64,000 nucleotides of DNA from Desulfocurvus vexinensis DSM 17965 (GTDB taxonomy: Bacteria; Desulfobacterota; Desulfovibrionia; Desulfovibrionales; Desulfovibrionaceae): positions 372,001-436,000 of the forward strand of contig NZ_JAEX01000002.1 in NCBI RefSeq assembly GCF_000519125.1, in the 5' to 3' direction. Each line of letters starts with the position of its first letter. Within the stretch, counting starts at the first letter, position 1. The position numbers and the translations under genes are program-made. The notes beneath the pieces are model-generated. The model made no database searches. It saw nothing but the letters and a program-made list of their open reading frames with translations, and was not told the DNA's origin. Positions 59,863-64,000 of the stretch are shown in pieces.

Positions 59863-61338
59863 ATGGAATACAAGGTCGAAGAGCTGTCCCCCGTCGAGCG
59901 CAAGGTGGTTGTCACCGTCCCCGTTGAAGAGGTGGACGCCGCCATCCAGGCCACCGTGTCCGTGTATCGCACCACGGTGGACATCAAGGGCTTCCGCAAG
60001 GGCAAGGTGCCGTCCCAGCTGGTGGAGGGCCGCTTCCGCCAGCAGATCTGCGAGGAGGCCACCACGGACCTGGTCAACGTCCACCTGAACGAGATCATGG
60101 GCGAGCTGGGCGTGCAGCCCATGTCGCGCCTGGACGTGGACGCCGGGCTGCTGGCGCGCGGCGAAGCCTTCACCTACAGCGTGAAGTTCGAGGTCGCCCC
60201 GACCTTCGAGGTGCCCGAGTACATGGGCCTCGAAGTGGAGCAGGAGAAGCCCGAGGTCGATCCCGCCGAGATCCAGGCCGTGGTGGATCGCATCCGCGAG
60301 AACCTGGCCGAGATGCAGACCGTCACCGAGGACCGCACCGCCCGCGACGGCGACGTGGTGGTGGTGGATTTCTCGGCCTGGCAGGACGGCAAGGCCGTGG
60401 ACGAGATCAAGGCCAACGGCTTCCAGATGGTCCTGGGCGACAACCAGTCGCTGCCCGAGTTCGAGGCCATCGTGAAGAAGCTCAAGCCCGGGGAGAACGG
60501 CGAGGACGACATCACCTTCCCTGAGGACTTCATCAACCGCGATTTCGCGGGTCGCACCGTGACCCTGCGCGTGAAGCTGCACGAGATCAAGGCCAAGGTG
60601 ATGCCCGAGCTGGACGACACCTTTGCCAAGAAGGCCGGCGGCTTCAAGGACATGGCCATGCTGCGCGAGGCCATCGAGAACTCCTATCTCGAGTCGCGCC
60701 GCAACCTGGTGCGCGCTGACGCCCAGAAGAAGCTGGTGGACCAGCTGCTGGCCAAGGTGGACTTCCCCCTGCCGCCCATGGTGGTCGAGGAGCATGTGGA
60801 CCAGCTGCTGGGCGATTTCAAGCAGCGCGTGGAGAGCCAGGGCCGCCGTCTGGAAGCCCTGGGCAAGACCCCCGAGGAGCTGCGCGGCCAGTTCCGGCCC
60901 AAGGCCGAGGAGATGGTGCGCACCCAGATGCTGCTCCTGGCCGTGGCGGCCAAGGAGGGCATGGCCGTGACCAACGAGGAGGTGGACCGCCACCTGCTCC
61001 AGGAGGCCATCCGCACCAAGCAGGACCCCGAGACCGTGCGCCGGTACTACGAGGAGCACAACCTGATGTTCGCCCTCAAGGACCGCCTGCTGGCCGACAA
61101 GGCCGTGGAGAAGATCTACGCCAGCGCCAAGGTCACCGAGGTGGCCCCGGCGGCCCCGGCCCAGGAGGGCGGCGAGGCCAAGCCCGCCCGCAAGGCCCCG
61201 GCCAAGAAGGCCGCCCCCAAGGACGCCGACGCCCCCGAGGCCGCGAAGAAGCCCGCCGCCAAGGCCAAGAAGGACGGCGCGGAAAAGAAGGCCCCGGCAA
61301 AAAAATCCGCCCCCAAGGCGGACAAGGCCGACGAGTAG
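59863..61338 (+). CDS. tig: trigger factor with histone-like basic tail
   Basis: A 491-residue ribosome-bound chaperone and prolyl isomerase. The ribosome-binding segment is KGFRKGKVPSQLVEGRF (about residues 44-60), the FKBP domain spans about 150-250 (ARDGDVVVVDFSAWQDGKAV), and the C-terminal substrate domain follows. The family length is about 430; here the last 65 residues are a Lys/Ala/Pro-rich tail (AKPARKAPAKKAAPKDADAP and similar), like histone H1. AAGGAG precedes the ATG at 59863. It heads the tig-clpP-clpX-lon protein quality control group. Confidence 0.95.
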   Translation: MEYKVEELSPVERKVVVTVPVEEVDAAIQATVSVYRTTVDIKGFRKGKVPSQLVEGRFRQQICEEATTDLVNVHLNEIMGELGVQPMSRLDVDAGLLARGEAFTYSVKFEVAPTFEVPEYMGLEVEQEKPEVDPAEIQAVVDRIRENLAEMQTVTEDRTARDGDVVVVDFSAWQDGKAVDEIKANGFQMVLGDNQSLPEFEAIVKKLKPGENGEDDITFPEDFINRDFAGRTVTLRVKLHEIKAKVMPELDDTFAKKAGGFKDMAMLREAIENSYLESRRNLVRADAQKKLVDQLLAKVDFPLPPMVVEEHVDQLLGDFKQRVESQGRRLEALGKTPEELRGQFRPKAEEMVRTQMLLLAVAAKEGMAVTNEEVDRHLLQEAIRTKQDPETVRRYYEEHNLMFALKDRLLADKAVEKIYASAKVTEVAPAAPAQEGGEAKPARKAPAKKAAPKDADAPEAAKKPAAKAKKDGAEKKAPAKKSAPKADKADE

Positions 61339-61347
61339 CCGACACGC

Positions 61348-61379
61348 GGGGCGGGGTTCCGGTGCCGGAGCCCCGCCCC
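61348..61379 (+). terminator. strong hairpin after tig, weak U tract
   Basis: GGGGCGGGG (61348-61356) pairs with CCCCGCCCC (61371-61379), and TCCGG/CCGGA continues the stem inward. Only CTGTCCTT follows, so termination may be partial and clpP could be read through. A TTGACG box at 61464 may add a clpP promoter, but no convincing -10 follows. Confidence 0.5.
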
Positions 61380-61536
61380 TGTCCTTCCGGGCGGCCTGCC
61401 GTCCCGGCCCTGCCCGCGTCCTGCGGGCGCGCGCGTTTTTGAAGCTGGACGCGCCAAGGGCCCTTGACGTATGTTCGACCATGGGCCGCAGCGCGTCCGG
61501 CGGCCCGTTCACCAGCAAGAAAGGGGGATTTCCGAC

Positions 61537-62145
<609 letters not shown>

Positions 62146-62152
62146 AAGGCAC

Positions 62153-63403
62153 ATGTCCGACAAGAAGATGGGCCTGCCCCCCGAGCTGAGCTGCTCGTTC
62201 TGCGGCAAGGGGCAGGACGAGGTGCAGCGGCTCATCGCCGGGCCCGAAGTCTATATCTGCGACGAATGCGTCGGCCTGTGCAACGAGATCATCGCCCAGG
62301 AAAGCGTCTCCGAGGAGGTCGAGGAAGGCCGCCTGCTCACCCCCGAGGAGATCAAGAAGCTCCTGGACGAGTACGTCATCGGCCAGTCCAACCCCAAGAA
62401 GACCCTGGCCGTGGCCGTGCACAACCACTACAAGCGCGTGTTCTACGCGGGCAAGGCCAAGAACGACGTGGAGCTGGACAAGAGCAACATCCTGCTCATC
62501 GGCCCCACAGGCTCGGGCAAGACCCTGCTGGCCCAGACCCTGGCCCGCGTGCTCAAGGTGCCCTTCGCCATCGCCGACGCCACGACCCTGACCGAGGCGG
62601 GCTATGTCGGCGAGGACGTGGAGAACATCCTCGTCCAACTCTTGCAGAACGCCGACTACGACATCGAGGCCGCCTCGCGGGGCATCATCTACGTGGACGA
62701 GATCGACAAGATCGCCCGCAAGGGCGACAGCCCGTCCATCACCCGCGACGTGTCCGGCGAGGGCGTGCAGCAGGCCCTGCTCAAGATCATCGAGGGCACC
62801 GAGGCCAACATCCCGCCCAAGGGCGGGCGCAAGCACCCGCAGCAGGAGTTCATCCGCATGAACACCTCGAACATCCTGTTCATCCTGGGCGGGGCGTTCA
62901 TCGGCCTGGAGAAGATCGTCCAGAGCCGGCGCGAGGGCAGCGGGCTGGGCTTCGGCGCGGAGCTGCGCAAGACCCAGGAGGCCCGCACCGACGAGCTCAT
63001 CCGCAACGTCAGCCCCGACGATCTGGTCAAGTTCGGGCTGATCCCCGAGTTCGTGGGCCGCATCCCCGTGGTCGCCAGCCTGGACGAGCTGACCGAGGAA
63101 GACCTGGTGCGCATCCTCACCGAGCCGCGCAACGCCCTGACCAAGCAGTACCAGAAGCTCTTCGAGCTCGACGACGTGCGCCTGCGCTTCACCACCAACG
63201 CCCTGGCGGCGGTGGCCAAGAAGGCCCTGGCGCGCAAGACCGGCGCGCGCGGCCTGCGCAGCGTGCTCGAAGGCGTGATGCTCGACATCATGTACCGCCT
63301 GCCTTCCCTGGAGGGCGTCAAGGAGTGCGTCATCAACAGCGCCGTGGTGGAAAACGCCCAGGAACCGCTTTTGATCTTCCACTCCGAGGTCAAGTCCGCC
63401 TAG
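62153..63403 (+). CDS. clpX: ATP-dependent Clp protease ATP-binding subunit ClpX
   Basis: A 416-residue AAA+ unfoldase. The N-terminal zinc finger has CSFCGKG and CDECVGLC, Walker A is [16 protein letters not shown], Walker B is [14 protein letters not shown], and the ClpP-contacting loop region and sensor 2 ([20 protein letters not shown], in part) are present. Length is normal. It feeds tagged or regulatory proteins into ClpP. A strong terminator follows. Confidence 0.98.
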   Translation: MSDKKMGLPPELSCSFCGKGQDEVQRLIAGPEVYICDECVGLCNEIIAQESVSEEVEEGRLLTPEEIKKLLDEYVIGQSNPKKTLAVAVHNHYKRVFYAGKAKNDVELDKSNILLIGPTGSGKTLLAQTLARVLKVPFAIADATTLTEAGYVGEDVENILVQLLQNADYDIEAASRGIIYVDEIDKIARKGDSPSITRDVSGEGVQQALLKIIEGTEANIPPKGGRKHPQQEFIRMNTSNILFILGGAFIGLEKIVQSRREGSGLGFGAELRKTQEARTDELIRNVSPDDLVKFGLIPEFVGRIPVVASLDELTEEDLVRILTEPRNALTKQYQKLFELDDVRLRFTTNALAAVAKKALARKTGARGLRSVLEGVMLDIMYRLPSLEGVKECVINSAVVENAQEPLLIFHSEVKSA

Positions 63404-63409
63404 GCCGGG

Positions 63410-63440
63410 GGCGCGCCGGGGGCCGCCCCGGCGCGCCTTT
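63410..63440 (+). terminator. terminator after clpX
   Basis: GGCGCGCCGGGG (63410-63421) and CCCCGGCGCGCC (63426-63437) form a perfect 12-base-pair stem with loop GCCG, followed by a short TTT. Confidence 0.65.
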
Positions 63441-63452
63441 GACTTGCAGGCG

Positions 63453-63480
63453 TTGACTTTCGCTCCGGCGGTCATAGCTT
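63453..63480 (+). promoter_or_regulatory. sigma-70-type promoter of lon
   Basis: TTGACT (63453-63458), a 16-base spacer and TAGCTT (63475-63480), placed just after the clpX terminator and 62 bases before the lon start. No heat-shock consensus was recognised. Confidence 0.5.
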
Positions 63481-63542
63481 GTCGGAGTCCGGGCCCCCGG
63501 GCCGCCCGGGGCCGCCCCCCTCACCCATTCCCGGAGGAATAG

Positions 63543-64000
63543 ATGTCGAATTTCGTCATGGTGGACAACGACCCCCGCTCCGAAGAGCTGCGCCTGCCGC
63601 TCATGTCCCTGCGCGAGGTGGTCATGTTCCCGCGGTCCATCGTCCCGCTCTTCGTGGGACGTGAGGCCTCGGTGAAGGCCATTGAGACCGCCCTGGCCAA
63701 CTTCAACAAGAAGATCTTCCTCGTCGCCCAGCGCAGCCCCGAGCAGGAGCGCCCCACCCCCGACGACCTCTTCGATATTGGCACCGTCAGCAAGATTCTC
63801 CAGCTCCTGCGCCTGCCCGACGGCACCATCAAGGTGCTCTTCGAGGGCCTGTACCGCGCGCGCTGGACGCCCGCCGAGGGCCTGGTGCCCCTGGACCTCA
63901 AGGGCCCCAAGGACGCCAAGGCCGAGTTCCCCATGGCCGTGGTGCGCCGCGTGCCCGACTTCGAGGCCGACTCCGCCGACGCCGAGGCCCTGGTGCGCGC
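63543..64000 (+). CDS. lon: ATP-dependent protease Lon, 5' part (runs off the window)
   Basis: The first 152 codons of an open frame that continues past the end of the window. The N-terminal Lon substrate-binding domain is clear: LPLMSLREVVMFPRSIVPLF, then VGREASVKAIETAL, KIFLVAQRSPEQE, DLFDIGTVSKILQLLRLPDG and VLFEGLYRARW. GGAGG lies 7 bases before the ATG. The AAA+ and protease domains are outside the window. It follows tig-clpP-clpX, a common arrangement, with its own promoter. Confidence 0.95.
   Translation, partial: MSNFVMVDNDPRSEELRLPLMSLREVVMFPRSIVPLFVGREASVKAIETALANFNKKIFLVAQRSPEQERPTPDDLFDIGTVSKILQLLRLPDGTIKVLFEGLYRARWTPAEGLVPLDLKGPKDAKAEFPMAVVRRVPDFEADSADAEALVR

Overview
The window is GC-rich (about 70% by eye) bacterial chromosome. 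It looks like a free-living, flagellated, anaerobic deltaproteobacterium of the Desulfovibrionales (Desulfovibrio-like). Three things suggest this: a Mo/W DmsABC-type anaerobic reductase with a TorD chaperone; sigma-54 and sigma-28 style promoters next to flagellar genes; and the block pnp-rpsO-truB-nrnA-rbfA-DUF503-infB-ylxR-nusA-rimP lying beside flgF-G-A-H-I-(flgJ/M23)-flgN-flgK-flgL-csrA-fliW-flgM, an order I remember from Desulfovibrio vulgaris. The genus assignment is inference.

Layout. 0.1-6.3 kb: a PAS/LuxR regulator, then a TorD-like chaperone, a Tat-exported molybdopterin oxidoreductase, a four-cluster Fe-S subunit, a membrane anchor and a small secreted protein. 6.4-8.9 kb: methyltransferase, NikR, FolE2 and a minimal rod-like flagellar protein. 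9.1-15.4 kb: a receiver-less sigma-54 activator with an altered GAFTGA loop, a very large exported TPR protein with a sigma-54-like promoter at its 5' end, AmrB (MEMO) and a glycine-zipper envelope protein. 15.8-26.5 kb (minus strand): the transcription/translation operon rimP to pnp, preceded by tRNA-Gly(CCC), as metY precedes it in E. coli. 26.7-38.3 kb: the rod, ring and hook-junction flagellar operon behind a near-consensus sigma-54 promoter, then csrA-fliW, and on the opposite strand flgM with a companion gene behind a near-consensus sigma-28 promoter. 38.5-43.8 kb: nadK, mltA, DUF4254, gatB, mtnA. 43.8-45.3 kb: a conspicuously AT-rich two-gene island with its own sigma-70 promoter and terminator. 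45.4-53.9 kb: der, a decayed yoeB toxin remnant, ilvE, dnaX, ybaB/ebfC, recR, recD2. 54-58.5 kb: a three-gene glycosyltransferase/methyltransferase/flippase-like cassette. 58.5-64 kb: thiD, tRNA-Leu(UAG), tig-clpP-clpX and the 5' part of lon.

How the parts relate. The flagellar block carries the classic hierarchy: sigma-54 drives the basal body and hook-junction genes, while sigma-28 drives its own anti-sigma factor FlgM. CsrA and its antagonist FliW overlap, and several GGA motifs precede csrA. The nusA operon has a tRNA terminator almost abutting its first start codon, which suggests control by readthrough. The best candidates for something undescribed are the AT-rich two-gene island (43865-45248), possibly a defence or mobile accessory module, and the envelope-glycan cassette (53999-58513) with two unusual protein fusions. 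Other things to look at are the yoeB remnant behind der, a 14-bp hairpin burying the dnaX ribosome binding site, and basic or acidic low-complexity tails on several otherwise ordinary housekeeping proteins.
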